Below the pieces are notes generated by a model. It did no database searches. It saw nothing but the letters and a program-made list of their open reading frames with translations, and was not told the DNA's origin. 64,000 nt of DNA from assembly GCF_013004105.1 (NCBI RefSeq), contig NZ_CP053085.1:3348001-3412000 (forward strand). The letters are read 5' to 3'. A program made the translations under genes and the position numbers. Every line of letters starts with the position of its first letter. Position 1 is the stretch's first letter. This stretch comes from Gemmatimonas groenlandica (GTDB lineage: Bacteria; Gemmatimonadota; Gemmatimonadetes; Gemmatimonadales; Gemmatimonadaceae). Positions 43,435 through 52,565 of this stretch are shown in pieces.

Positions 43435-43521
43435 GCCGGAAGCACCGCTCCCCCCCCCGCCCCCCACACGTTCGCCACCAAACAGCTTCCCCAGCGGCAT
43501 CCACCGTTCGCTGCCGTGGTC
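43435..43521 (+). repeat. Dispersed repeat copy B (divergent spacer)
   Basis: The copy begins CCGGAAGCACCGCTCC, has two C-runs around a single G, then CACACGTTCGCCACCAAA and GGCATCCACCGTTCG, ending CCGTGGTC. It lies in the 228-bp spacer between the fusion gene (-) and the DUF3108-like gene (+); little else is seen there. Confidence 0.85.
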
Positions 43522-43616
43522 CGGGTTTTCGTTGCACCTCCCCACACCCAAGCACGCGCCTGGCGTACGCTGAGACCATTAGCAATCCCCCACGCCAACC
43601 AGAGCCCCCGAGTCCC

Positions 43617-44339
43617 ATGCGCCTCACTCGCCTCGCCATCACCCTCGTTCTCGCGCCCCTCGCCGCCGCGTCCGCCCAATCCGCGGCCCCGCCCGTGTCT
43701 GCCCTGCGCGACCACATCGACCGCGCTCAGCTTCGCGCACAGACGGACTCCTTCGTGGTCCTTGTCCAGGGCGTCCCGCGCGGCTGGCAGCGCATCGGCA
43801 TGAGGCCCACCGCGAAGGGCTGGGAGCTGTTCGACGCGATCGCTATCGGCGCCATGGTCCAGCAATCATCGGCCATCACCCTCGACGTCGCGCTCAGCGA
43901 GACCGCGTTGCGGCAAAGCGGCGTCATGTCGGGACGCCCCATGACCATCGCGCTCGACTTTGCCAACGGACGCGTGCGCGGCACTGCCGACACACCGAGT
44001 AACGGTCCCTCGGGTGCCCTGTCTATCGATACCGCGGTGGCACCGACGGTCGTCGACGACAATGCCGTCACGCCGTTGCTCACCGCCCTCCGGTGGCGCG
44101 AGTCGCTCGACATTCGGTTTCCCGTGTTCACCAGCGGCAAGGCAACCATCGTCACGTATCGCCTTCGCGTGCTCGGGGCCGACACGGTCACCGTGCCAGC
44201 GGGCACCTTCGACAGCTGGCGTGCGGAGCTCGCGATCGGATCGTCCACCCTGTCGCTGCACATCACGCGCGCCGCGCCCTATCGCATCCTGCGCATGACG
44301 TCGGTGGGTACGCCCTTCGATATCCAGTTGGCGAAGTAG
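43617..44339 (+). CDS. Secreted DUF3108-like protein
   Basis: A 240-residue protein with a signal peptide (LAITLVLAPLAAASAQ). The C-terminal half, with TYRLRVLGADTVTVPAGTFDSWRAEL, resembles DUF3108, a beta-rich periplasmic domain of unknown function in which VPAGTFD is recurrent. The first half has a related strand pattern. It is followed by the sensor kinase gene after 33 bp and may belong to that operon. Confidence 0.72.
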   Translation: MRLTRLAITLVLAPLAAASAQSAAPPVSALRDHIDRAQLRAQTDSFVVLVQGVPRGWQRIGMRPTAKGWELFDAIAIGAMVQQSSAITLDVALSETALRQSGVMSGRPMTIALDFANGRVRGTADTPSNGPSGALSIDTAVAPTVVDDNAVTPLLTALRWRESLDIRFPVFTSGKATIVTYRLRVLGADTVTVPAGTFDSWRAELAIGSSTLSLHITRAAPYRILRMTSVGTPFDIQLAK

Positions 44340-44372
44340 CGTACCGCACCCGCCACCCCACAGCTTACGCTG

Positions 44373-45482
44373 ATGCTCGCTGCGCCTTCCGCTGTCGCCA
44401 CACCCGGCACTCCCGTCAGCAAGCGTCCGTCGCGTCGCTGGCTGTGGCTCACGGCGCTGCTCTGCGGCGTCGGCGGACTCACACCGTTCGCGCAATCGCT
44501 CGAACTGCTCGGCATCAGTAAACCCGGGGGCCTCGCCCTTCAGTGGCAGGCGGTCACGGTAGTCGTGTGGGCCGCGCTCGGGCCGCGTATCGCCCATCGG
44601 TGGTCACTCACCGACTCCGAAGCGGGCGCACTCGCCGGACTTGGACTGCTCACCGTGACGGCCACTGCAGCGCACGCGACTATCGCGATACTACTGCTGC
44701 ACCCGAGCACCCCGTATAGCAGTACGTCGAACTGGATCATCGTCGCCCTCGGCGTCTTGCCGACGCACGCCGTCACCGCCGGCCTCATGTCGCTCGTGGG
44801 CAGCTGGACGAGCGCCCGACGACAGCGCGAGCGCGCCGCCGATCGCGAGGCCGTGTTGGCAGCACATGCGGTGCGCGCCGAGCTCGACGCACTGCGCACG
44901 AGACTGCAGCCACACTTTCTGCTGAACGCGCTCAATACCGTGACCGGACTCGCGCGATCGGGCAACGGCGAACGCGCCGCCGACGTCGCGGCGGATCTGG
45001 GCGAGCTGCTGCGTTTCGCGCTCACGGAATCGGGCGACGCCGTGTCGTTCGACGCCGAGCGAGAGATCGTCGAACGGTATCTCGCGATCGAGCAGGTGCG
45101 ACTCGGCGACCGACTGCGCGTTGAATGGCGCATCGAGGCCAGCGCGCGCACGACGCAGTTGCCGGCGTTGACATGGCAACCGCTCGTTGAGAACGCCATT
45201 CGCCACGGCATCGCGCAGCGCATTTCGCCGGGCACTCTCACGGTGTCCGCATCGCGTACGCAGCACGCCCTCACGCTCGTGGTCGATGCCGATGGCCCCG
45301 ACCACCAGACAGCGCCAACCCCCGAACCGTTCGGCGGACTCGGCATCGGGCTTTCGACGCTACGCCGACGGCTCGCGCTGTTGTACGACGAGCGCGCCAC
45401 GCTCACCATGACGGGCCGGCCGGGAGGTACGCGCGTCGAGCTCACGCTACCGATCACGTCGACGCGATCGGACCTCACATGA
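44373..45482 (+). CDS. LytS-type membrane sensor histidine kinase
   Basis: A 369-residue inner-membrane kinase. Four hydrophobic helices (about 22-145) precede the His_kinase domain with LRTRLQPHFLLNALNTV, where His181 is the phosphorylation site, and an ATPase region with PALTWQPLVENAIRHGIAQ and FGGLGIGLSTLRRRL. This layout is that of LytS/YehU sensors. Its stop overlaps the LytTR regulator gene (ATGA), its evident partner. The signal is unknown. Confidence 0.9.
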   Translation: MLAAPSAVATPGTPVSKRPSRRWLWLTALLCGVGGLTPFAQSLELLGISKPGGLALQWQAVTVVVWAALGPRIAHRWSLTDSEAGALAGLGLLTVTATAAHATIAILLLHPSTPYSSTSNWIIVALGVLPTHAVTAGLMSLVGSWTSARRQRERAADREAVLAAHAVRAELDALRTRLQPHFLLNALNTVTGLARSGNGERAADVAADLGELLRFALTESGDAVSFDAEREIVERYLAIEQVRLGDRLRVEWRIEASARTTQLPALTWQPLVENAIRHGIAQRISPGTLTVSASRTQHALTLVVDADGPDHQTAPTPEPFGGLGIGLSTLRRRLALLYDERATLTMTGRPGGTRVELTLPITSTRSDLT

Positions 45483-46177
45483 GCCGACTCCGCATTGTCG
45501 TCGCCGACGACGAACCGATCGCCGCTGCATCGCTCGCCGCCGAGTTGCAGCGACTCGACTGCGAGGTAGTCGCGATCTGCGCCAACGGCGAGAGCGCCAT
45601 CGCGCGCTGCGCGAGCTTGCTACCCGACGCCTGCTTCACCGATGTCGCCATGCCCGAACGCGATGGCCTCGCGGTGGCGCGTGCCCTTCGCGAAGCCGCC
45701 CCGGGTGTCCGTGTGGTGTTCGTGAGCGCCCACCCGCACTTCGCGATCGAAGCCTACGGGGCGGATGTCGTCGACTTCGTGCTGAAGCCGATCCGTCGCG
45801 CCCGACTTGCCGACGCCGTCGATCGCCTTCGCCGCGCGCTCAGCGCCGCCGACCACGACGATCGCATCCTCGTCACCGAGCACGGCAGCGTGCACGTCCT
45901 GGCGATCCGCGAGATCGAGTGGGTGCAAGCCGACGGGTACAACCTCTGGCTCCACACCGCCAAGCGTGCCTGGCTGATCCGCGAGCGCATGCACCGCATG
46001 GAAGCACGCCTGCAATCAGTCGGCTTCCTGAGAGTACATCGCTCGGCCCTGGTGCGCCTCAGCGCCATTCAATCCATCGAGCAGGCCGAGCACACCGAGC
46101 CCACGCTCGTCTTGCGATCCGGCGCCAAAGTGAAAGCCGCCCGCGACCGCCTCAACGACATCCGCAACGCCCTCTAG
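45479..46177 (+). CDS. LytTR-family response regulator
   Basis: A 232-residue DNA-binding response regulator. The receiver domain has the acidic pocket VVADDEP, phosphoacceptor Asp55 in CFTDVAMPERDG and Lys in FVLKPI. The C-terminal LytTR domain has EIEWVQADGYNLWLH and GFLRVHRSALVRLSAIQ. It probably acts with the overlapping LytS-type kinase. A dispersed repeat begins nine bases after the stop. Confidence 0.93.
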   Translation: MSRLRIVVADDEPIAAASLAAELQRLDCEVVAICANGESAIARCASLLPDACFTDVAMPERDGLAVARALREAAPGVRVVFVSAHPHFAIEAYGADVVDFVLKPIRRARLADAVDRLRRALSAADHDDRILVTEHGSVHVLAIREIEWVQADGYNLWLHTAKRAWLIRERMHRMEARLQSVGFLRVHRSALVRLSAIQSIEQAEHTEPTLVLRSGAKVKAARDRLNDIRNAL

Positions 46178-46185
46178 CCCCCCGT

Positions 46186-46276
46186 CGGAAGCACCGCAGC
46201 CGGAAGCACCGCTCCCCCCCCCCCCACACACATTCCCCACCAAACCACTTCCCTATCGGCATCCACCGTTCGCATC
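46186..46276 (+). repeat. Dispersed repeat copy C (solo)
   Basis: The copy begins with a small direct duplication (CGGAAGCACCGC twice), then a run of twelve C, then ACACATTCCCCACCAAACCA and CGGCATCCACCGTTCG. It matches copy B nearly throughout. Its right part contains the stop codon and last codons (GGCR) of the convergent phosphatase gene. Confidence 0.85.
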
Positions 46277-46816
46277 CGCGGCCCCGTAGTGTGCCACCAC
46301 GACCTGCGCCGCCTTGCCGTCAGCACCAGGCGTGATCACGAACATCGTCGCATAGCTCGAATCGCAGAGATCCGGCAACTTGGGCCCGCCAAGCGCCGTC
46401 ACAATCGCCGGCACGGTATTGCTGTGCCCGACCACGAGCACCACACCGGTCGCCTTGCGCACCGCCGCCGCCACGTCGGCGATGTGCTTCGTACCACCAC
46501 TGATGGTGATCACCGTAGGAACGACACCGGTCTTCCCGGCAACCACCGCTGCCGTTTCCGCGGTCCGCTTGAGCGACGTCACAATGATCGCGTTCGGCGT
46601 CGTCATCGCCAGCGCGTCGGCCAATGCCTGCGCGCGCGCCTTGCCGGCCTCACTCAGTGACGGATCGCTGCCGCCCTCGGTCGACTTCTCACCGTGGCGT
46701 ACCAGCACGACCAGCGATGGTTGCGCTACGAGATCGCGCGGCGCGAACGAAGCCGTCGCGAGCAGGAAGCCAAGCATACCGACTGCAACACTGCTCCACG
46801 ACGATCTCGTTTGCAT
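46253..46816 (-). CDS. Secreted histidine phosphatase family protein (SixA-like)
   Basis: A 187-residue protein with a signal peptide (VAVGMLGFLLATASFAP). The catalytic motif LVVLVRHGEKS, a second Arg in SLKRTAET and His in VVVGHSNTVPAIV form the phosphate pocket of the histidine phosphatase superfamily. The compact size resembles SixA, but export implies a periplasmic phosphoester substrate. Its last residues (DANGGCR) and stop are encoded by dispersed repeat copy C, so the C-terminus may be repeat-derived. Confidence 0.85.
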   Translation of the reverse strand: MQTRSSWSSVAVGMLGFLLATASFAPRDLVAQPSLVVLVRHGEKSTEGGSDPSLSEAGKARAQALADALAMTTPNAIIVTSLKRTAETAAVVAGKTGVVPTVITISGGTKHIADVAAAVRKATGVVLVVGHSNTVPAIVTALGGPKLPDLCDSSYATMFVITPGADGKAAQVVVAHYGAADANGGCR

Positions 46817-46834
46817 TTCGCTCCTCGATGCGCG

Positions 46835-47062
46835 CTAGGCGCGTAGTTTCTTCCCCGCTCCGGCGCCGGCAATGATCAGGACGAGTCCAGCGGCCACGCC
46901 AACGCCACCGACCCACGTTGGCACCGCCTTCTTCTCGCTGACCGATGCCTGCAGCGGACCGACGTCCAGCACCTCACGATTGGTCGTGACGCTGAAGCCC
47001 TGGACGAGAATGTATCCGCCGGCCAGAACCAGCAGAATGCCGAGCACGAGTGTGGCACGCAT
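46835..47062 (-). CDS. Small DUF3185-like membrane protein
   Basis: A 75-residue protein with two hydrophobic helices (LVLGILLVLAGGYILVQGF and GGVGVAAGLVLIIAGAGAG) and a short linker. The pattern resembles DUF3185 small membrane proteins of unknown function. It is 18 bp upstream of the SixA-like gene, so they are probably cotranscribed. Confidence 0.7.
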   Translation of the reverse strand: MRATLVLGILLVLAGGYILVQGFSVTTNREVLDVGPLQASVSEKKAVPTWVGGVGVAAGLVLIIAGAGAGKKLRA

Positions 47063-47174
47063 AGAAGGAATCTCCCTTGAAAGTATGGCTACCCCTACTG
47101 CAGAGGTCGTGCCGGACGGTTACGTCTTGGCCCACGCCTTGACGCCCAGTGGCCGTGACCGCCCTTTTCAAGCC

Positions 47175-48644
47175 ATGCGTACTCCCCTCTGCCACTTCGC
47201 CGCCGCGCTCCTCGCGCTGACGCCGGCCAGCCTGCTCGCCCAGCCGAACGCCGCGATTACCCCGGAGGAAACCGCGGCCCGGCGCGATGCCGTCGCCGCC
47301 CGGATCGATAGCGGCGTCGTGATCGCCTTCGGCGGACGCGCGCTCGTGCACGACTTCAGCACCTTCTACCAGCTCCCGGCGTTCCGGTATCTCACCGAGC
47401 TCAACGAGCCCGATGCCGCACTGGTCATGGTCGTGCGCAACAAGCGCCCGCAGAGCACGCTGTTCCTCACGGCGCTCGACGCCCGTACCGCGTTCTACTA
47501 CGGCGTGCGGGTCGACTCCACCACCAGCATGGCGAAATACGGCATGCCGGGTCGCTCGTCCGCCGCGCTGCCGGCGTATCTCGATTCACTCGCCGCCACC
47601 GGATTGCCGTTCTACCACGTTCCCGACGTGGAAACGATGGACTTCGCACGCAATGACACGCTCACGCGAGGGCAGGAGGCCCTGAAGGGACTCGCCAAGC
47701 GCTTCCCCGCCTTGACCGTTCGCAACGGGATGCCGCTCGTGCTGCAGGTGCGCGCGAAGAAGTCCGACGCCGAGATGGCGCTCATCCGTCAGGCCGCCGA
47801 GATCAGCGCCGAAGGTCATCGCGCCGCGATGCTCACGGCGAATCCGACGCGGGAGTACGAGCTGCGCGCGACGCTGGAGTACGAATTCACGCGTCGCGGG
47901 GCCGAACGCCCAGCCTACGGATCGATCGTCGGCGCCGGCATCAACGGGACCACACTGCACTACATGAAAGCCGGCGACCCCGCGAAACCCGGCGACCTCG
48001 TGGTCATGGACGCCGCGGCCGAGTATCGCGGCTACGCGGCAGACATCACCCGCACGATTCCAGTCAGTGGCACCTACACCGCTGAACAGCGCCAACTGTA
48101 CAAGCTGGTGCGCGACGCGCAGGATGTGGCCGAGCGATTCTCCAAGCCCGGCATGAGCGTGCGCGCCGCCGCCGATTCGTCGGTGGCCTTACGCGCGCGT
48201 GGCCTCGCCGCCCTCGGGCTCGTGGAGAGTGTTGACGCCTCGTTCGATCCGCCCTGGAACGTGAACTGTACGACGAGCCCGGCGCAGTGCCGGCAGTCGA
48301 ACCTGTGGATGATTCACGGCATCACGCACGGCATCGGACTCGCCGTGCACGACCCGATGCAGGAGAATGGCTTCGACGCCAAGTTCGCCGTCGGTGACGC
48401 GTTCACGATCGAGCCGGGCATCTACGTGAGTACCAAGGCGCTCGACGTGCTGCCCGATACGCCGAAGAACCGCGCCTTCATCGCGAAGGTACGCAGCACG
48501 GTGCTCAAGTATCAGAACACCGGCGTGCGCATCGAAGACGACTACATCATCACCGGCAAGGGACTCGAGCGCATTTCGCTCGTGCCGCGCGAGATGGACG
48601 AGATCGAAGCGCTGATGCAGCGGCGCGCGAAGATCCAGCCGTAG
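47175..48644 (+). CDS. Secreted M24B family aminopeptidase (Xaa-Pro aminopeptidase-like)
   Basis: A 489-residue metallopeptidase with a signal peptide (FAAALLALTPASLLAQ). The N-terminal creatinase-like domain (about 20-195) is followed by the pita-bread catalytic domain. Metal ligands are in VMDAAAEYRGYAADITRT (two Asp), HGITHGIGLAVHD (His), FTIEPGIYV (Glu) and VRIEDDYIIT (Glu). It removes N-terminal residues next to proline. Four Cys around residues 360-370 (VNCTTSPAQCR) may bridge. ATG 47175 starts the signal peptide. Confidence 0.9.
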   Translation: MRTPLCHFAAALLALTPASLLAQPNAAITPEETAARRDAVAARIDSGVVIAFGGRALVHDFSTFYQLPAFRYLTELNEPDAALVMVVRNKRPQSTLFLTALDARTAFYYGVRVDSTTSMAKYGMPGRSSAALPAYLDSLAATGLPFYHVPDVETMDFARNDTLTRGQEALKGLAKRFPALTVRNGMPLVLQVRAKKSDAEMALIRQAAEISAEGHRAAMLTANPTREYELRATLEYEFTRRGAERPAYGSIVGAGINGTTLHYMKAGDPAKPGDLVVMDAAAEYRGYAADITRTIPVSGTYTAEQRQLYKLVRDAQDVAERFSKPGMSVRAAADSSVALRARGLAALGLVESVDASFDPPWNVNCTTSPAQCRQSNLWMIHGITHGIGLAVHDPMQENGFDAKFAVGDAFTIEPGIYVSTKALDVLPDTPKNRAFIAKVRSTVLKYQNTGVRIEDDYIITGKGLERISLVPREMDEIEALMQRRAKIQP

Positions 48645-48648
48645 GAAT

Positions 48649-49611
48649 TCAACCCGGCGCGCGCCACCACGCGGTCATGGCCCGCTCGAGGCCGGTCTTG
48701 CTCGCCATCCACTCGCCAAGCGACGCGGGCAGGCGGTAGCTCGCCGCCGCTTCGACCGCCGTACGACCGGCCGCACGCTCACGGCCGGCGTGCGCGCCGA
48801 GGTCACCCAACAGATCCAGATAGCGCGCCACGCTTGCCCGGTCGGCCATACCGCCGTGCCCGGGCACAAAGGCATGACGTGACCGCGCGGCCAGCTGCGT
48901 CATCGAGGCAATCAGCTGAGGCGGGGTCGCATCCACAAAGTTCGGGAACATGCCGTTCCACAGCAGGTCGCCGGCAAACGTGATCCCCGCGTTCTCGTCG
49001 ACGATGGCCAGGTCGCTGGCCGTGTGTCCGCGCAGCGGAATGAGCTCGACCACGCGATTCCCGAGGTCGATGCGGCTGGTGCGCGTCGCATCCACGACCA
49101 CGACGTCCGCGAAGGCCCGCTCCAACGATGCATCCTTCACCGGCGCCACCGGACCGCCACCGAGCGCCTGCGTGCGCGTGACGGCGGTCGAACGCAGTTG
49201 CGGCGCCGCGCTGCCGTCACGGGCGTATCCCTGCACGCCTCCGGCATGATCGAGGTGATAGTGCGTGAGCACGACGTGCGTGGGCCACCGCCCCGTGAGC
49301 TCCCGCGCCCGCTCGGCGAGCCAGGTGGCACCGGCTGGACGATAGAAGCCCTCGACCGCGATCACCCCGGCGCGGCCGGCGATTATGCCGCCGTTGCCGA
49401 ACGTGGTACGATCGCCTCCGAGTGGCGTGGAGATCACCGCCCACGTGTCCGGCCCGATCGCATCGAGATGCGCGAACGGCGTGGTGACGACCACCGGTTG
49501 CTGCGGGGCGGTCCATCGATGGCGGGTGCCCGACGACGCACAGGCCGACGAAAGCAGCACATGGGCGACGCAGCCACCAGAGACCCTGAGAAAATCGCGA
49601 CGTGACGTCAT
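48649..49611 (-). CDS. Metallo-beta-lactamase-fold hydrolase, Tat-exported lipoprotein
   Basis: A 320-residue protein with a Tat motif (SRRDFLRVSGG) and a lipobox-like LSSAC (Cys24). The zinc motif is VLTHYHLDHAGGVQGY, with further ligands in LRGHTASDLAIV and the Asp of TFAGDLLWNG, plus FVPGHGG near the end. The fold covers lactamases, quorum quenchers and many other hydrolases; the substrate is unknown. ATG 49611 is the first codon of the Tat signal. Confidence 0.88.
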   Translation of the reverse strand: MTSRRDFLRVSGGCVAHVLLSSACASSGTRHRWTAPQQPVVVTTPFAHLDAIGPDTWAVISTPLGGDRTTFGNGGIIAGRAGVIAVEGFYRPAGATWLAERARELTGRWPTHVVLTHYHLDHAGGVQGYARDGSAAPQLRSTAVTRTQALGGGPVAPVKDASLERAFADVVVVDATRTSRIDLGNRVVELIPLRGHTASDLAIVDENAGITFAGDLLWNGMFPNFVDATPPQLIASMTQLAARSRHAFVPGHGGMADRASVARYLDLLGDLGAHAGRERAAGRTAVEAAASYRLPASLGEWMASKTGLERAMTAWWRAPG

Positions 49612-49733
49612 GGCGCATGTTAGCACATTCCTCCGGTGACAGGCACGGCCCGCGGCGCGCTGGCCACCAGCCTCGGATCCACATACGTTGTCGGTCCTAC
49701 CCTGTTGGTTCGCCGCTCGGCACACGGAGATCG

Positions 49734-51116
49734 ATGACGCCCAGAAGATTTCGCCAAGTGCTCGTGCCGTGCTCGCGCATTGCGTGGTCGATGCTCTTCG
49801 GCTTGGTCAGCGCCTGCGGTGGTGATGCGGCCACCGACGGGCTCCCGGCCAGCGCTGCCGTCGACGGCACCTTTGCCAGAATTCAGCGCGACATTCTCGA
49901 TCGGTCGTGCGTCTCGTGTCATCGCACCGGCGATGCGAATGCCCGTCAGTCCCAGCTTGTACTCACCAGCGACTCCGCCTATCTGCAGCTGGTCGGCGTC
50001 GGCGCGGTCCAACAGATCGCACGGGCCGACGGCGTGACCCGCGTGAAGCCGTTTCGGGCCGATAGCTCGCTGCTCTACCACAAGCTGTCGTGGGTCCCGG
50101 GCCACCACAGTCGCGACTATGGCCAGCTGATGCCCATGGGCACCACCAAGGGCGTCACCGCCGGCCAGCTCGAATACGTGCGTCGGTGGATCGAAGCCGG
50201 CGCGCCGCGAAGCGGACACGTCGTCGACACGGCGGTGCTGGCCGATGTCCGCCTGCAGTCGGCGAGCTTCACACCGCTGGGCGCCCCGACGACGGCCGGA
50301 CTGCAGCTCAAGGTGGACAGCTTCGCGGTCTCCCCCGGTTCTGAGCGGGAGCTGTTCGTGTACCGCCGCGTCGGCAATGCGAACGACCTCTATGTGACGC
50401 GGATTCAGTCGCGCATGCGGCCGGGAAGCCACCATCTCCTGCTGTATACCTTCGACGAGAGCCGCACGTCGTTCCCGTGCAATCTGCGCCCGTCGGCCGA
50501 CGCCGTACGCGACATCCGGAATGCCGATGGCACCATGAACATCGTGAACATGCTACCGATGGCGTGTCACGTGTACTTCGCGGGTGCCATGACGCAGGAC
50601 TTCGACTACCGGTTTCCACCCGGCGTCGCGCTGCGCCTGCCGGCGAATGCATCGCTCGATTTCAACGTGCACTACGTGAATCGGGCGCCGATCGACCTGC
50701 CGGGCGAGGCGTTCGCCAATCTCTACACGGCCGACCGTGCGCAGGTGCAGACGGTGGCTCGCACGCTGAATCTCGCCAACACCAGCTTCTCGCTGCCGGC
50801 GAAGCAGCGCACCACCATCCGCACCGTGTTTCCAATGTCGGTGCGCACGACGGTGCTGGGGCTCACGTCGCATATGCACTCGATGGGCGAGCGCTACGAG
50901 ATCCGCCTGCGACGCGCCGACGGCACCGAGACGTCGGTGTATGTCAACACCGACTGGGAGCACCCGGGCTTCACGAACTTTGACACGCCGATCGTGTTGC
51001 AGCCAGGCGATGCCCTCGTGTCGGTCGTCACGTTCAACAATGTCACCGACCGTTCGATCGGCTTCGGCCTGCTCTCCACGGACGAGATGAACATCATCTT
51101 CGGCTACGCCTACTGA
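49734..51116 (+). CDS. Haem c motif lipoprotein with Cu-dependent (PHM-like) monooxygenase fold
   Basis: A 460-residue predicted lipoprotein (lipobox VSAC, Cys28). A short N-terminal domain carries one c-type haem site, CVSCH (59-63), with a possible Met ligand in QLMPMGTTKG. The C-terminal 270 residues resemble the copper type II ascorbate-dependent monooxygenase fold: GSHHLLLYTF, MACHVYFAGA, LDFNVHYVN and LTSHMHSMGERY hold candidate copper His ligands. A periplasmic or surface redox enzyme is likely. GGAGA lies before ATG 49734; the upstream frame is spurious. Confidence 0.75.
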   Translation: MTPRRFRQVLVPCSRIAWSMLFGLVSACGGDAATDGLPASAAVDGTFARIQRDILDRSCVSCHRTGDANARQSQLVLTSDSAYLQLVGVGAVQQIARADGVTRVKPFRADSSLLYHKLSWVPGHHSRDYGQLMPMGTTKGVTAGQLEYVRRWIEAGAPRSGHVVDTAVLADVRLQSASFTPLGAPTTAGLQLKVDSFAVSPGSERELFVYRRVGNANDLYVTRIQSRMRPGSHHLLLYTFDESRTSFPCNLRPSADAVRDIRNADGTMNIVNMLPMACHVYFAGAMTQDFDYRFPPGVALRLPANASLDFNVHYVNRAPIDLPGEAFANLYTADRAQVQTVARTLNLANTSFSLPAKQRTTIRTVFPMSVRTTVLGLTSHMHSMGERYEIRLRRADGTETSVYVNTDWEHPGFTNFDTPIVLQPGDALVSVVTFNNVTDRSIGFGLLSTDEMNIIFGYAY

Positions 51117-51137
51117 GCACCACCGCGGCAGGCCGCG

Positions 51138-52523
51138 CTACATCGCACTGCCTGCCGCCTTGATCAGGTAGTACGACTCCTGACGTGGCCGGAAGAAGCG
51201 GAACCCCTGGTCGGTGAGGAAGGCATCGTCCTCCATCATCACGAACAGCTTCTTGCCTCCCCACTCGGGAATCGGCGTGGCCGTGTTGAGTTCGATGGAA
51301 ATGTACGAGCCCAGACGCAGTCGTGAGTTCTGCGCGGTGGTGTCGCTGCGCAGCGGGCTACGGAAATCGATCGACGCTCCCAGTCCGTGCCCCTGCGTCC
51401 CGATGGGATGCGAGTACACCATGGCTTCGATACCGCGCTGTTTCATTTCGGCCATCGTATTCGTGAACACCGAGCCCCCGGTAGCGCCCGGCCGCGCGTG
51501 GCGGAGCATGACCGCATCCTGCAACGTGTTGGTGTTCGCCATGGCCTGCTTGAAGCTCTCGGGCACATCACGCTCGCCCGGCTGCAGTACGTAGGCCATC
51601 TTCTGCCAGTCGGTATCGAAGCCCATGTAGCTGATGCCGAAGTCCACGTGGACCACGTCGCCGTGGCGAATCACGGTGCTCTCCGGGGCGACGGCCAGGA
51701 ATCCGCGCGACGTGGCGATGTCGTCGCCCTTCCGTTGTACCCGCAGGTCAGGCTGGAACCAGGTGCGCACACCAGCGGCGCCCAGCATGTCGAACAGCGC
51801 ACGACGAACATCACCCACGGTCGTGCGATTGGGCGTAATCACCGCATTCGACAGCGCGCGCTTCACGATCGCCTCGGTGACCGATACCGCCGCGCGGTAA
51901 TGCGCCGTCTCCTCAGGCAGTCGCGTGTCCAGATACTCTTCGATCAAATCACTCGCACTCACGAACGTCTTTTCGGCATCCTCACCGAGTGTCTCCGCCA
52001 GGAAGCGATACGCGTCGTAGCCGAGCGATCGCGTCTGCCCGCGCCGTCCACGAATGCCAAGTCCGACCGTGGCCGGCTTGTACTGCTGATACAGGTCACG
52101 GAGCGTAGTGGCCGGCGGACGCGGTTCGGTGAACGGTGCGTCGAAGAAGCGCGCCAGATTCTCCTCGGTGTACGCGGTGATTGCGAACTTCTTGAGTCCT
52201 TGGTCGCCGCCGTCGATGAAGACGAAGAAGTCGCGATTGCCCGTGTAGGGCCGCGGCGGCGCGACGTACTGCGACAGCGGATCGTCGTGGAACTCCTCGT
52301 TCACCACGATCCACATCCCGATCTTGTGGCGCCGCATCATCGGCAACAGCAGCGCGTGCCGCTTGGTGAGCCACTCTTCGCGAACAGTAATCTGCTGCGC
52401 CCAGGGAAGCAGCGCCGCCGCCTCCGGCACCACGAACGGCTTGGCACCTTGCCCGCGCACGTCGGAAGGAAGTGCGACCGCGAGCATCGCCACCACCAGA
52501 GTTGCCGCAGTCAGACGTTTCAT
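51138..52523 (-). CDS. Secreted M24 family metallopeptidase
   Basis: A 461-residue protein with a signal peptide ([20 protein letters not shown]). The M24 catalytic domain carries [18 protein letters not shown] (two Asp), [12 protein letters not shown] (His), [11 protein letters not shown] (Glu) and [10 protein letters not shown] (Glu), all five metal ligands. The N-terminal part ([20 protein letters not shown]) is an aminopeptidase-P-like domain. It differs clearly from the other M24 protein in the window. ATG 52523 begins the signal peptide. Confidence 0.88.
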   Translation of the reverse strand: MKRLTAATLVVAMLAVALPSDVRGQGAKPFVVPEAAALLPWAQQITVREEWLTKRHALLLPMMRRHKIGMWIVVNEEFHDDPLSQYVAPPRPYTGNRDFFVFIDGGDQGLKKFAITAYTEENLARFFDAPFTEPRPPATTLRDLYQQYKPATVGLGIRGRRGQTRSLGYDAYRFLAETLGEDAEKTFVSASDLIEEYLDTRLPEETAHYRAAVSVTEAIVKRALSNAVITPNRTTVGDVRRALFDMLGAAGVRTWFQPDLRVQRKGDDIATSRGFLAVAPESTVIRHGDVVHVDFGISYMGFDTDWQKMAYVLQPGERDVPESFKQAMANTNTLQDAVMLRHARPGATGGSVFTNTMAEMKQRGIEAMVYSHPIGTQGHGLGASIDFRSPLRSDTTAQNSRLRLGSYISIELNTATPIPEWGGKKLFVMMEDDAFLTDQGFRFFRPRQESYYLIKAAGSAM

Positions 52524-52565
52524 GAGACGTGTGCGAGGAAGGATGACCGAGCCCAGGGACATAGG

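Larger units (their letters stand above)
42930..43521. mobile_element. Putative mobile GxxExxY cassette bounded by inverted repeats
   Basis: A 592-bp segment starts with GACCACGG and ends with CCGTGGTC. The left copy (42930-43006) and right copy (43435-43521) of a roughly 75-bp repeat are inverted to each other and share a 22-base exact core containing CACACGTTCGCCACCAAA. Between them lies only the GxxExxY coding part. The left boundary coincides with the first strand of the Mog domain. No target duplication or transposase is visible, so mobility is inferred. Confidence 0.5.

Noticed and set aside
43244-43573. A proline-rich open frame in the spacer upstream of the DUF3108-like gene
   Set aside because: Its composition comes from C-runs of dispersed repeat copy B, and it overlaps the fusion gene antisense; no start signal or domain.
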